A stretch of 64,000 nt of DNA, from contig NZ_CP016447.1 in assembly GCF_001714725.1 (NCBI RefSeq), positions 2,247,001 through 2,311,000 on the forward strand, written 5' to 3'. This DNA is from Acidovorax sp. RAC01 (GTDB taxonomy: Bacteria; Pseudomonadota; Gammaproteobacteria; Burkholderiales; Burkholderiaceae_C). This document shows, piece by piece, positions 18,984 to 28,314 of the stretch (positions are counted from its first letter, which is position 1; the number at the start of each line of letters is the position of its first letter). The notes under the pieces are model-generated. The model was not told where the DNA came from. It did not search any database and saw only the letters and a list, made by a program, of their open reading frames with translations. The position numbers and the translations under genes are program-made.

Positions 18984-20184
18984 TTTCCAATATGAAGGGG
19001 TGACCTCCGATGGCAAGACTTGCCATGGGTCGATCCGCGCGCTGGGTGAGGAAGCGGCCCGGTTGAGGCTGATCGGGCAGGGCATCACGCCCGTGAGAAT
19101 TGCGGGTGGCGCGGGAACGGTTTCACAAAATGAGCCGGAAAGCCGACGCTCCAGGCTCAAGCGCTCCGAGGTGTTGTTGTTCAGCCGTGAAATGGCACAC
19201 CTCAAGCAAGCGAACATGCCGCTGGACAAAGCCTTGGCCATGCTCAAGGAAACGGCCGACACCGATCGGCTGAAGTCTTTCATTTCCAAGGTTGAGGAAG
19301 GCGTACGCGGTGGCAAGTCGCTCTACCAATCGCTTCTTCCTTTTGAGTCGGATCTGGGACGCCAGTACCTCGTGCTGATTCGGGCCGGAGAAACATCGGG
19401 CTCGCTCAGCGTGGTTTTGAAGGAGCTGACGGTACAGCTGGAGGCAGCGGACAAGCTTCGCAACTACGTCGTTTCGTCCATGATGTACCCGGTGATTCTG
19501 CTGGTGGTTGCGGTGCTCTCGGTCATTTTGCTTCTCGCGTTCGTGGTCCCACAGTTCCGGGAAATATTCGACTCCATGGGCGACAAGCTTCCCTACTCCA
19601 CGCGGCTGGTGGTGGATCTCAGCGACTTGATTCGAGACCACTGGATGGCGCTCCTCGCAGGAGTGGTAGGCATTCTCTTTTTGCTTTCCCGCTGGGCGGC
19701 CTCGGGCGGTGGGCGGTTGCGGCTTGACAGCGTGTTGCTGGAGCTTCCCTTGTTCGGAAAGGTGCTGCGAAACCTGCAGTTTGCCGTGTACTTTCGCACC
19801 TTCGGAATTTTGCTGCAGCGCGGTGTGCCAATGGTGGACGCATTGCGTATAGCGGTGGACACCTTGACCAATACCGCTCTACGCAAGGACATCGAACCCT
19901 TGGTCGGACTGGTCAAGGCGGGCAAGAGACTGTCCAGTGGTTTCGTTTCCCCTTACTTGGGCAAGTCCAGCACGCCGCAGCTTATTCGCGTGGCCGAAGA
20001 AACCGGACAACTTGACGCGACGCTGCTGGGGCTGGCCGACCGCTACGAAGATGAGGGGCGCCGGACGATGGGGCGTGTGCTTGCCGCCATGGAGCCGTTG
20101 ATCATCATCGTTCTCGGTGCGTTGGTTGCATTTATTATCATCGCCATCCTGGGTGGCGTGCTGTCGATTAACGACACCATTTGA
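18976..20184 (+). CDS. gspF: Type II secretion inner-membrane platform protein GspF
   Basis: 402-residue platform protein with two GspF cytoplasmic repeats (about 65-185 and 270-390) and three membrane segments: VVSSMMYPVILLVVAVLSVILLLAFVV near 165-190, LLAGVVGILFLLS near 220, and the C-terminal PLIIIVLGALVAFIIIAILGGVLS. Typical wording FSREMAHLKQANMPL and VRAGETSG-like IRAGETSGSLS. It overlaps gspE by eight bases, indicating coupling. Confidence 0.95.
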   Translation: MTDFQYEGVTSDGKTCHGSIRALGEEAARLRLIGQGITPVRIAGGAGTVSQNEPESRRSRLKRSEVLLFSREMAHLKQANMPLDKALAMLKETADTDRLKSFISKVEEGVRGGKSLYQSLLPFESDLGRQYLVLIRAGETSGSLSVVLKELTVQLEAADKLRNYVVSSMMYPVILLVVAVLSVILLLAFVVPQFREIFDSMGDKLPYSTRLVVDLSDLIRDHWMALLAGVVGILFLLSRWAASGGGRLRLDSVLLELPLFGKVLRNLQFAVYFRTFGILLQRGVPMVDALRIAVDTLTNTALRKDIEPLVGLVKAGKRLSSGFVSPYLGKSSTPQLIRVAEETGQLDATLLGLADRYEDEGRRTMGRVLAAMEPLIIIVLGALVAFIIIAILGGVLSINDTI

Positions 20185-20214
20185 AATATTGGTTGATTTT
20201 CAAATTATATTGCC

Positions 20215-20658
20215 ATGAATATTACAAAAATTTTCTCGAGAAATAATGCTGCCCATCGGCGCCAAAATGGTTTTACGTTGATCGAATTGCTGGTGGTTCT
20301 GGTGATTCTGACGCTGCTTGCGGGGTTGGTGGGGCCGAAAGTGCTTGATCAATTGGGTGGAGCAAAGTCCAAGACTGCGCGGATCCAGATTTCTGAAATT
20401 GAACAAAGCCTGGATCTGTTCAAGCTGGACGTGGGGCGTTATCCCAACGACGCGGAAGGATTACGCGGGCTGGTTGAGCGTCCTGCCACTGCTCAGGGCT
20501 GGACGGGTCCTTATCTCAAGAAGGGCTTGCCCACGGATCCATGGGGCGCTTCGTATCTCTATAAGAACCCAGGCCGCAATGGCGGCCCCGACGTGTTTTC
20601 GCTGGGGGCTGACGCAAAGCCGGGTGGAGACGGAGAGAACGCCGATGTCTATAACTGA
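20215..20658 (+). CDS. gspG: Type II secretion major pseudopilin GspG
   Basis: 147 residues. Prepilin leader of about 18 residues ends at the cleavage site G/FTLIELLVVLVILTLLAGLVGPKVL, followed by the conserved DPWGxxYLYKNPG region and the C-terminal calcium-loop area FSLGADAKPGGDGENADVYN. Length is normal for GspG. The start at 20215 lies in an AT-rich stretch with no clear ribosome-binding site; the long Lys/Arg/Asn-rich leader makes the exact start uncertain. Prepilin peptidase (gspO) is not in the window. Confidence 0.95.
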   Translation: MNITKIFSRNNAAHRRQNGFTLIELLVVLVILTLLAGLVGPKVLDQLGGAKSKTARIQISEIEQSLDLFKLDVGRYPNDAEGLRGLVERPATAQGWTGPYLKKGLPTDPWGASYLYKNPGRNGGPDVFSLGADAKPGGDGENADVYN

Positions 20659-20702
20659 CGCGCGCGCTGCGTGTCAGATTTCTGCCGGGTGAAGAATCTC
20701 TA

Positions 20703-21194
20703 ATGAGAAGGTTTGTTCGCGTCCATGGCGCGCACTCCCCGGCGGATGGCTTCACCCTGCTGGAACTCCTGGTTGTGATGGCTGTCGCGGCCGTCGCCAT
20801 TTCGGTCGCAGGGTTGGGAGGGCAGGCTTATCTGGAGCGATCCCGTTACCACCAGACGGTGCGAGATATCGCTGGACAACTCCGGCAGGCCAGAGCGCTC
20901 AGTGTTCAAGAGGGGCGGCCAGTTGCCGTGTCCTACCAGCCCGAAGCCCGTCGGTTGCTTGTCGGTGAACAACGGTTCCTCGAAATACCCGCTTCGCTTG
21001 CCGTGAAATGGGATGTTGCGGAGCGCAGCCCATCGACGCGGCCTGGAGCGGCAGATCCCATTTTCGTATTCAATGCGGACGGGGGTGCCCGGGGAGGCCG
21101 GCTGATCGTTTTGCGCGGTGCGCAGGGTGCTGAGTTTCGGGTGAACTGGCTGTTGGGAACGGTCGAGCAAATTCCCGTAGCGGCTGCGTCATGA
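20703..21194 (+). CDS. gspH: Type II secretion minor pseudopilin GspH
   Basis: 163 residues with the prepilin site DG/FTLLELLVVMAVAAVAISVAG at residues 16-35 and a GspH-type C-terminal domain beginning RQARALSVQEGRPV. Assembles into the pseudopilus tip region after cleavage by a prepilin peptidase. It overlaps gspI by four bases (ATGA). Confidence 0.88.
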   Translation: MRRFVRVHGAHSPADGFTLLELLVVMAVAAVAISVAGLGGQAYLERSRYHQTVRDIAGQLRQARALSVQEGRPVAVSYQPEARRLLVGEQRFLEIPASLAVKWDVAERSPSTRPGAADPIFVFNADGGARGGRLIVLRGAQGAEFRVNWLLGTVEQIPVAAAS

Positions 21195-21661
21195 CTGCGA
21201 TCGCATATGTCAGGCATGTGCTGCGCTGGTTTTGCGAAGGGCACGGCAGTGCGTCGCAGAAAAAAAGGCAATGGCAATCCGGATTCAGCCTGCTGGAGGC
21301 GCTGGTGGCCATGTCGATCGCATCCATCGCCTTGGCCAGTCTCTACAGGACTGTGGGCCAAAGCTCCAAAGTGACAATGGACGTCGAGTCGCGGATCGAG
21401 GCAGCCTTGGTGGCCCGGTCAGCATTGGCGGGTACCACCTTCGCGGAAGACGCCGAGCGCCAGCCCCAGGGCGCCGCGGGCGATTGGCATTGGCGCTTGA
21501 TCCTGCAGCCTGAGCAGATTCCTCTGAGGATGGCGGACGGTCGATCTGTGCCAGGCAAGCCGCTGCGTGCTGCCATGGTGACTGTGGAAGTCGCGCGGGG
21601 TGCGAACGGCCCAGTGGTGATGCGATGGACCACGTGGAAACCTTACCGGGCAGCTTCATGA
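21191..21661 (+). CDS. gspI: Type II secretion minor pseudopilin GspI
   Basis: 156 residues with a long, basic leader and the prepilin site SG/FSLLEALVAMSIASIALASLYR around residues 31-50. The position between GspH and GspJ, and the LLEALVAM wording, identify it as GspI-like. The protein after the helix is short (about 105 residues). It is coupled to gspH and gspJ by ATGA overlaps. Confidence 0.88.
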   Translation: MTAIAYVRHVLRWFCEGHGSASQKKRQWQSGFSLLEALVAMSIASIALASLYRTVGQSSKVTMDVESRIEAALVARSALAGTTFAEDAERQPQGAAGDWHWRLILQPEQIPLRMADGRSVPGKPLRAAMVTVEVARGANGPVVMRWTTWKPYRAAS

Positions 21662-22269
21662 GCAGCGCAGCCATGAAAAACGCGCGCGGGTTCACCCTGC
21701 TCGAACTGCTCATTGCTCTTGCCGTGACGGCAGCTGTCGTTGCCCTGATGTTCGCGGGCTTCGGCACGATTGGTCGCTCTGAGGAGCGCAATCAGCGCGT
21801 CATGGAGCGGTCCGAGCGCATGCTTGTGGTCAGCCAGTGGTTGGGTCGCAAGTTTGATGCCTTGCGCTTGCTCAGTCGGCGCGACGGGGCTGTGTTCGTC
21901 AGCTTCTTCAGTGGCAACGCCGCTGGTGCCATCTGGGTTGCTCCGCTGCCCGAGCGCGGAGACGGGGGGGGGCTTCACGTCTTTCGTGCGACGCCTTTGC
22001 GGCATGAATCCGGCCGTATCGATCTCTCGATAGAGGCCGTTCCCTATCAGGGCGCGCTGATGACCCTGGACTGGGCAGGGGCGCTGCGGGAAACGCTATT
22101 GCAAGATGTCCGCACCCTGCAATGGCATTACCAGGACGGGCAGACGGGCCAGTGGGTGCAGCAATGGGACGCATCCAGAGCTGGCTATCCTGCACGGGTT
22201 CGTTTGGAGATTGCTGATGAGCGTGGCCAGTGGCCCCCTCTCGTCTTCTCCCTTGCGAGGGCCCGATGA
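21658..22269 (+). CDS. gspJ: Type II secretion minor pseudopilin GspJ
   Basis: 203 residues. Prepilin cleavage site RG/FTLLELLIALAVTAAVVALMFAGF begins at about residue 10, and the C-terminal body has the GspJ-like features of a 200-residue minor pseudopilin. ATG 21658 overlaps the gspI stop; a second in-frame ATG at 21673 would give a shorter leader. It overlaps gspK by four bases. Confidence 0.87.
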   Translation: MSSAAMKNARGFTLLELLIALAVTAAVVALMFAGFGTIGRSEERNQRVMERSERMLVVSQWLGRKFDALRLLSRRDGAVFVSFFSGNAAGAIWVAPLPERGDGGGLHVFRATPLRHESGRIDLSIEAVPYQGALMTLDWAGALRETLLQDVRTLQWHYQDGQTGQWVQQWDASRAGYPARVRLEIADERGQWPPLVFSLARAR

Positions 22270-23201
22270 TGCAACGGTATGCAAATGGGCCTTGGATCCG
22301 GCGCACGGGCAGCGGGGCTGCCCTGATCATGGTGCTGTGGCTTGTGGCTGCGTTATCACTGGTGGTAGCTGCAGGAGCCCGGGGTGTGCGGCAGCAAACG
22401 CAACGCACGGCTCTGGATCTCGAGCGCCTGCGTTCCGAGTCGTTGCTGGATGCTGCCGTCCAGCTGGTAGCCCAGCGGCTGAACTCCGAGAAAGGCCAGC
22501 CGATTGGCTACAAGATGCAACGTATGAACCTCGGGAAAAGCGAGATCTGGGTGGAGGTGACGCCATCCGGCGGTCTGGTGGATGTCAATGTCGCTAGCGA
22601 GGGCCTGCTTCGGACACTATTCCAGAGAGCCGGCGCCATGTCTGCCGGTGAGGCTGCAATCCTTACTTCTCGTGTTCAGGACTACATTGATCCCGACGAT
22701 ACTCCTGGTGGTGTCGGAGGCGCTGAAGCCGCGCAATACCGTGCCGCTGGCTGGCCCTCACTGCCGCGCAATGGCGCGCTTGAAGATCGCTCGGAGCTCA
22801 AGTCGGTGTTCGGGATGACGTCTGAGCTCTATGAGATAATCGCTCCCCACCTGGGAATCAACGGGCAGCAGCGTATCGAGGTTGATTCTGCGCCTCCAGC
22901 GCTAATTGACGCCTTGACAGGGCAGCAGGGGCTTGGGGCGCGCCTCCAAAACTCTCCACCAGAAATGCGTGCTGGCGTGCTTCTTTCCGGAGCCGCGGCA
23001 GAGTTCTTTTCGCCAGTCCAGTCATCAGGCTCGCAGACGATGCGGCTTCGGGCCTTTTTGCAAGCGGACGGTGACCGATGGTGGCTGCGTGAAGTGTGGG
23101 TCGATCTTAGCGAACGCCCGGATGCGCTCACGCCTTGGACAACGCTCTCCATCGAGCCAACACGCCGCTTTCAAAAGGCGGAACAGGAACTTATCCCATG
23201 A
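22266..23201 (+). CDS. gspK: Type II secretion minor pseudopilin GspK
   Basis: 311 residues. The N-terminal helix SGAALIMVLWLVAALSLVVAAGARG is the unusual GspK-type signal (no Glu5), and the body contains the helical DVNxASEGLLRTLF and DYIDPDDTPG segments typical of GspK. It caps the pseudopilus tip with GspI and GspJ. ATG overlaps the gspJ stop and its own stop overlaps gspL. Confidence 0.9.
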   Translation: MMQRYANGPWIRRTGSGAALIMVLWLVAALSLVVAAGARGVRQQTQRTALDLERLRSESLLDAAVQLVAQRLNSEKGQPIGYKMQRMNLGKSEIWVEVTPSGGLVDVNVASEGLLRTLFQRAGAMSAGEAAILTSRVQDYIDPDDTPGGVGGAEAAQYRAAGWPSLPRNGALEDRSELKSVFGMTSELYEIIAPHLGINGQQRIEVDSAPPALIDALTGQQGLGARLQNSPPEMRAGVLLSGAAAEFFSPVQSSGSQTMRLRAFLQADGDRWWLREVWVDLSERPDALTPWTTLSIEPTRRFQKAEQELIP

Positions 23202-24199
23202 CAGTTTGGAGGCAGCTGGCTGTTCGTTTGCAAGCAACGCTTGATCGGCTCCTGTGGGGGCTGTGCGACCTCAGGCGCGTGTTTTCCGAACGCGGATTGT
23301 GGCCCGCTAGTTCCTGTGTGGCTACCGGCGTCGATGGACAGCGATGGAGAGTGACCGGCGAACTGCTGCGCAAGGAAGTGGGCAAGCGCGAGGCAGCAGG
23401 TGTGCTGGTTCCCGAGGCAGAGTGCCTGTGGGGGACGGTACAGATTCCGTCCATGCCTGCCAAGGCGCTCGACGGTGCTGTGCAGGAAGCCTTATGGCGT
23501 GTCTCGCCGCTGCCGCCGGACCAAATACTTGCGGCCTGGCGTGTTGAGCCATCAACGGGCGACGGATGGGTCGTCCACTGGGGAATGTGCCGCCGCAGCG
23601 TCTCTGAACAATTACTTGCGCAGCATGGTTTGCGTGAGGGCGCTGCCGTGTTTCTGCCAAGGCAGGGGCGGGCTTTTGCCGTCCGAAGCCAGACGTGGCG
23701 GAGTGCGGTCAAACGCCAGCGTTGGATGGATGCAGCAGCCGTCGTGCTGCTTGCGCTGGTGGCGATTGCGTTGTCGCTGCCCGCGCTGATGCCGCTGGTC
23801 CTCAAGCGTCAAGCTGTTGTGCTCGCTGTGCAGCATGTCGACATGCTGGCACCTCAGGCCGCGCCTTTACGCCAGAACATGGACGAATTGCGTCGCCAGG
23901 CTGGTATCGCGGAAGATCTGCGCAAGAACATCGCAATGGATCTCCCTTTGGCCAGCGTGGTGGAAGCCCTCTCGGAAGCGCTGCCTGTTGATACATGGCT
24001 CGATCGCATCGAGATCAGCGGTACTGAAATCCGTATCTCCGGCCTGACATCCAATGCGACGGATCTCATTGCCCATCTCGGTCGCCAGCCCGGATTCGCT
24101 GACGTGCGTGCTACCGCTGCCAACGTGCGGGACGGTACCTTGAACAAGGAGCGCTTCGCATTCGAAATGCGGTGGCGGAGCGAGGGAGCCAAACCATGA
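23198..24199 (+). CDS. GspL-like / PilN-domain type II secretion protein
   Basis: 333 residues. The N-terminal part (about 1-165) is a degenerate actin-like cytoplasmic domain, followed by one membrane helix (WMDAAAVVLLALVAIALSLPALMPLVL, about residues 175-201) and a periplasmic PilN-like domain (VVEALSEALPVDTWLDRIEISGTEIRISGLTSNATDLIAHL). This is the layout of GspL, which links GspE to the membrane. The assignment rests on topology and operon position, so gspL is not asserted as a symbol. Confidence 0.78.
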   Translation: MTVWRQLAVRLQATLDRLLWGLCDLRRVFSERGLWPASSCVATGVDGQRWRVTGELLRKEVGKREAAGVLVPEAECLWGTVQIPSMPAKALDGAVQEALWRVSPLPPDQILAAWRVEPSTGDGWVVHWGMCRRSVSEQLLAQHGLREGAAVFLPRQGRAFAVRSQTWRSAVKRQRWMDAAAVVLLALVAIALSLPALMPLVLKRQAVVLAVQHVDMLAPQAAPLRQNMDELRRQAGIAEDLRKNIAMDLPLASVVEALSEALPVDTWLDRIEISGTEIRISGLTSNATDLIAHLGRQPGFADVRATAANVRDGTLNKERFAFEMRWRSEGAKP

Positions 24200-24750
24200 G
24201 GTCTAACATCTGGTTGCGCAACGCCGCTGCGACGCTACTGCTATTATTTTTACTGGCAACCGTGGGCGCTGCTGTCACGTATCGCATGCTTTGGGTCCGT
24301 TACGAGAGTGCACTGGGGCAGCTTGAGCCGCGCAGCGAACGCTTGGAAGGCGTGGTCAATGCTGGGACTGAAATCAAAGGTTTGCTGGACGCAGCCAACA
24401 GCGCTGTCGCACCTTGGCTGCACCCGTCGGGAGATGCCGCACAGAACGAAGTGCAGCAGCAGCTTCGCAAGATCATCATGGACTCCGGCAGCACTCTGGT
24501 GTCGTCGCAGTTTGCGCTGGAGCCTGGCGCTGACGGAAAGCTGGCCCGTATTCGGCTCACTGCAACGGTGACCGGGGAGTGGGCCAAGCTGGTGAAGTTT
24601 ATGGAAAGTCTCCAGGTTCACCGCCCTCCCTTCTGGGTTCGTACCGTCAACATCACCCGCGAAGGTGGAGTGTCCGGTCCAGGACCACAAACTGCCCGTC
24701 TGACTGTGCAGCTTGAAGCGCCGCTGGCACCCGAGAAAGCCACGCAATGA
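24196..24750 (+). CDS. GspM-like / PilO-type type II secretion protein
   Basis: 184 residues: one N-terminal membrane helix (LRNAAATLLLLFLLATVGAAVTYRML) and a periplasmic domain with a coiled region and a ferredoxin-like part (LARIRLTATVTGEWAKLVKFMESLQ), as in GspM/PilO assembly proteins. It is coupled to the preceding GspL-like gene by an ATGA overlap, and its stop overlaps the following gene in the same way. Confidence 0.78.
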   Translation: MRSNIWLRNAAATLLLLFLLATVGAAVTYRMLWVRYESALGQLEPRSERLEGVVNAGTEIKGLLDAANSAVAPWLHPSGDAAQNEVQQQLRKIIMDSGSTLVSSQFALEPGADGKLARIRLTATVTGEWAKLVKFMESLQVHRPPFWVRTVNITREGGVSGPGPQTARLTVQLEAPLAPEKATQ

Positions 24751-25262
24751 TCAAGCCTTGGCACCTTTTCCCTGCATTGGCCGCCTGCGCGCTGGCCGCA
24801 AGCGGCTACTGGTGGTTGGCAGAAAAGGACCGATGGACGCCACCATTACCGCGCAAACCTGACCTGCCAAAGGTGGAGCCGCTGCAGCAGCACGCACGTG
24901 TGCAGGCCCGACAGGCGCTGGAGCGTCCCGTCTTTTGGTCTTCGCGGCGGCCGATCGCCGTGGAGGAAAAGAAGAACAGCATGTCCAATGAGCTGATGCA
25001 AGCTCGACTTACAGCTGTGCTGGAGTCGGGCCGAGAGAGCGTGGCGATACTGCAGCGCGCCGATGGCACTACCCTCAAGATCACCGCGCAAAGCAGTCCT
25101 TGGCGCATCGAGACGTTTGACGGCCGCAAGGCAACTTTCGTGTCTGCAGACAATGAACGCGTGGACCGCCCTCTTGAAGCAGGGACTGCCGCCATGAGCA
25201 AAAAGCCGCTCCCCGGCGGCCCCGCCCCAGACCTTGCAAGCAACCCTCCGGCACGCCAGTAG
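24747..25262 (+). CDS. Small inner-membrane protein in the gspC/gspN position
   Basis: 171 residues with one N-terminal membrane segment (LFPALAACALAASGYWWLA) and a periplasmic part in which residues 80-140 (ARLTAVLESGRESVAILQRADGTTLKITAQSSPWRIETFDGRKATFVSAD) resemble the small HR-type beta domain of GspC/PilP. No canonical gspC is present in the operon, so this protein may be the link between the inner-membrane platform and the secretin. That is inference from size, topology and position. The C-terminal 25 residues are Pro-rich. Confidence 0.65.
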   Translation: MIKPWHLFPALAACALAASGYWWLAEKDRWTPPLPRKPDLPKVEPLQQHARVQARQALERPVFWSSRRPIAVEEKKNSMSNELMQARLTAVLESGRESVAILQRADGTTLKITAQSSPWRIETFDGRKATFVSADNERVDRPLEAGTAAMSKKPLPGGPAPDLASNPPARQ

Positions 25263-25307
25263 CGGCATGCTGCAGCAGCGCACCCCAACATTGTGGAGTT
25301 ACACCCT

Positions 25308-27743
25308 ATGAATATCCGGCCATCGATTCTCGTGCTAGCTTTGCTGGCGTCGGGTTGCGCCAGCACGCAGGGAGGGCCTGCGCCAGATGCCTCTGCAGGA
25401 GCCCCATCAGCCGCCGCAACTGCGCCACCTCCCCCGGCAGCCTTTGCTACGGCGAGCAGGGAAACGGCGGCTACCCCACCTACGCTAACGGCACAACAGA
25501 ACGCCGGCAACCCGCTGCCAACTGCCAAAGCAGAGGCTCTGAAAACCCCCGAGACCCGCGCTGCCGGAGGCTCAAAGCTTTTCCCCGGGAGCGACAACCT
25601 CTTCAAGAGCGACAAAGCACCGCGGTTAGACCCGGTGCTGGCACAGGGTGACAAGGTTGCGCTGAATTTTGAGAACGTGACGGTGGGTAACCTGGCAACG
25701 GCATTGCTGGGTGACCTGCTCAAGCTCAACTACACCATTGATGCCGGTGGCGATACGGTGGTGAGTCTTCACACCCGTCAGCCCCTGCTGCGCAGCCAGG
25801 TGCTGGATGTGCTGGATGCCGTGCTGCTACCGCATGATCTGGCCATCGTGCGCGACAACGCAGGCGTCTACCACGTGACCAAGCGTACCGTCACTCTCGG
25901 GGCCCGCCCTGTGCTGGGGGCGGCCAACTTCAAGGACCTTTCCGGTTCTGGCACCGTCATCGTGCCTCTGAACCACATCGCTGCTGCCGAGATGGCCAAG
26001 ATTCTTGCGCCCATTGCGCCGCGCGAGTCGATTGTCTACGTAGACAGCACACGCAACCTGCTGGTGCTGCAGGGCAGCAAGGCCCAGCTGGGCGGGTGGC
26101 TGGAGATGGTCGAGTCGTTTGACGTGGACTTCCTTTCCGGCATGTCCCTCGGCGTGTTCGTGCTGGAAAACGCCAACGTGAACGTGGTGCGCGATGCAAT
26201 GCAGGCTCTGCTGGGCTCCGCCGATGCCCCGGGCGCGGGTGGCACTGGTGCGGCGCCCGCTGCAGGGGTCCGCAGTAGCGGGCAGGGGGGGGCGGCAGCC
26301 GCCACTGCTGCGTCAGCCGGTGCATCGCAATCTACCGGGCCTCTTGGGGGGCTGATACGCGTGTTCCCGGTCGAGCGCCTTAACGCACTGGTGGTGGTAA
26401 CACCCCGAGCCCACCTGCTCACCCAGGTCGAAACGTGGGTGCGGCGCCTCGATCGCCCTACCGACTCGCTGGAAGCAAGCCTTTTTGTGTACCCGGTTCA
26501 AAACGGGTCTGCGCTGCAGCTGGCGGAAATGCTCAATGGTCTGTTTGGGGGGGCATCTGAACAGGGCAGGGCGGGGGTGGCTGCGGGTTCGGCTCCCACG
26601 CAGTTTGGCCAGAACGCCAGCGGCAGCGGGAGCAGTGGTGGTAGTGTCATCGGCTCCAACCCGTTCGGCGGTGCCGGCACAGTCAGCCGCATGGGTACAG
26701 GCACCGGGAGTGCAAACACGGGCAGCTTCGGTAGCGGCGGTCTGCAACCGTCCGCGGGTGCCAACCGCACTTCTCCCAACAGTGCGTCGCTGACATCCAC
26801 CAGTCAACTGGACGGCAACGTGCGGGTGGTGGCCGATGAAAAGCGCAATGCGCTTCTTATCAGAGCGCCGCGTACGGAATACCGCCGCATCGAACAGGCC
26901 TTGCGAGAGCTCGACAAGGCGCCATCCCAGGTGCTGATCGAAGCCAGCATTGTTGAGGTCAGCCTGACGGGCAACCTGCAGTACGGCGTGGAATGGTTCG
27001 TGCAAAACAACCTCTCGCGGGGGCGCGATGGTCAGGCGCTGTTGAACTTCAACCAAACAGGCGACATTGGCCCCAAGCAGCCAGGTTTCTCGTACAGCAT
27101 CCTCAACAAGGCGGGCGTTGTGCGCGCTACCTTGAACGCACTGGCAGAAAATTCGCAGGTACGGCTGCTGTCCAGCCCGTCGGTGATGGTGCTGAACAAT
27201 CACAATGCCACCATCCAGGTAGGCCAGCAACAACCGATCAAGAGCTCAACCTCGGTCACCACCGGCAATCTCGTCACCGAATCCATCATCTACAAGGACA
27301 CGGGTGTGATGCTTTCGGTCACACCGTCTGTCAACGCCGGGGGGCTGATCACACTGGATATCTCGCAGCAGGTGACCGACGTCGGCGATCTGGACACCGC
27401 CACCGGCCAGCGCGCGTTTCTGACCCGCCAGATCCAGACGCGTGTGGCCGTGCGCTCTGGCGAGCCCATTGTGTTGGGCGGCCTGATCCGCGAAAACGAC
27501 ACAACGGGCCGTAGCGGTGTGCCCCTGCTGTCGGCGCTTCCGGTCGTGGGCGCCTTGTTTGGCAACAACACCAGCAACAATAATCGCACCGAGTTGTTGG
27601 TGCTGATGACCCCGCGGGCGTTGGAAGACGACGATGCCCTGCGGAGCGCAAGCGCCGAGATGCGCCAGCGCATGCGTGCCATGTCAGCCCAGTCCTTCCC
27701 CTTGCTGGAGCGCGACATTGCCGTGCCAGAGTTGCCGCGTTGA
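25308..27743 (+). CDS. gspD: Type II secretion secretin GspD, with lipoprotein-type signal
   Basis: 811 residues. Lipobox LALLASGC at the N-terminus, then an Ala/Pro/Thr-rich linker, an N0 domain (VALNFENVTVGNLATALLGD), ring-forming N1-N3 repeats, and the secretin core (SQVLIEASIVEVSL, LSSPSVMVLNNHNATIQVGQQQPI, QTRVAVRSGEPIVLGGLI, VPLLSALPVVGALFG). Gly/Ser-rich loops interrupt the N2-N3 region at about 300-350 and 425-505. ATG 25308 is preceded by GTGGAGT. Unusual are its place at the end of the operon and its lipobox, which suggests self-targeting to the outer membrane. Confidence 0.95.
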   Translation: MNIRPSILVLALLASGCASTQGGPAPDASAGAPSAAATAPPPPAAFATASRETAATPPTLTAQQNAGNPLPTAKAEALKTPETRAAGGSKLFPGSDNLFKSDKAPRLDPVLAQGDKVALNFENVTVGNLATALLGDLLKLNYTIDAGGDTVVSLHTRQPLLRSQVLDVLDAVLLPHDLAIVRDNAGVYHVTKRTVTLGARPVLGAANFKDLSGSGTVIVPLNHIAAAEMAKILAPIAPRESIVYVDSTRNLLVLQGSKAQLGGWLEMVESFDVDFLSGMSLGVFVLENANVNVVRDAMQALLGSADAPGAGGTGAAPAAGVRSSGQGGAAAATAASAGASQSTGPLGGLIRVFPVERLNALVVVTPRAHLLTQVETWVRRLDRPTDSLEASLFVYPVQNGSALQLAEMLNGLFGGASEQGRAGVAAGSAPTQFGQNASGSGSSGGSVIGSNPFGGAGTVSRMGTGTGSANTGSFGSGGLQPSAGANRTSPNSASLTSTSQLDGNVRVVADEKRNALLIRAPRTEYRRIEQALRELDKAPSQVLIEASIVEVSLTGNLQYGVEWFVQNNLSRGRDGQALLNFNQTGDIGPKQPGFSYSILNKAGVVRATLNALAENSQVRLLSSPSVMVLNNHNATIQVGQQQPIKSSTSVTTGNLVTESIIYKDTGVMLSVTPSVNAGGLITLDISQQVTDVGDLDTATGQRAFLTRQIQTRVAVRSGEPIVLGGLIRENDTTGRSGVPLLSALPVVGALFGNNTSNNNRTELLVLMTPRALEDDDALRSASAEMRQRMRAMSAQSFPLLERDIAVPELPR

Positions 27744-27804
27744 ATAAACCGCTTATTTATATAGTTGGAGTGCTTGGCCCTCTAGCGTTTTCTAGGAGAG
27801 ATAC

Positions 27805-28242
27805 ATGAAAAAAAATGCGTTTGAACGTCGTCGTGTGCTGGGGTTGATGGCTGCGCCTTTGGCGATTTCGCTGGCTGCCATGTTATCGGGTTGCGCCGGC
27901 GGTCCTTCCCCTGCAAGAGACCGTGAGGCTCTGCTGCTGCGGGCTAAGGAGTTCTGGAAATCCGTACAGGACAACGACCCCGTTACGTCGTGGAAGTATG
28001 AAGAACTATCGAAAAAGCCAGGCTGGACCCTGCAGGCTTACTTGAAGCGGGAAGGGATTGTTTACGATGCTGTTGAGGTCCAGGACGTTCTTTCGCTGGA
28101 GGGCGACAAGGCGCTCGTCAACGTAAAAGTCACATTCTCGGTTCCCCTCTTGCGCATGAACAGCCAGCAGGTAGTCTTGAAGGACGAGTGGGTACGGATC
28201 GACGGAGTGTGGTATCACGCGGATCGCAAGAGCCTCCTGTGA
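27805..28242 (+). CDS. Small lipoprotein next to gspD, unknown function
   Basis: 145 residues with a basic N-region (KKNAFERRR), hydrophobic stretch and lipobox AAMLSGC, so it is probably an outer-membrane lipoprotein. The mature part (about 110 residues) has the alternating helix/strand layout of small NTF2-like domains (LRAKEFWKSVQDND ... VLKDEWVRIDGVWYHADR). AGGAGAG precedes the ATG. It lies 61 bases after the secretin gene, so a pilotin-like role is possible, but no pilotin signature is visible. Confidence 0.75.
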   Translation: MKKNAFERRRVLGLMAAPLAISLAAMLSGCAGGPSPARDREALLLRAKEFWKSVQDNDPVTSWKYEELSKKPGWTLQAYLKREGIVYDAVEVQDVLSLEGDKALVNVKVTFSVPLLRMNSQQVVLKDEWVRIDGVWYHADRKSLL

Positions 28243-28314
28243 GAATGGGGCTTTGGTGCTTCGTTGTGTTGCAGCAACAAAACATCGGTGAAAAAAATGA
28301 AAGTCGTGCAAGGA

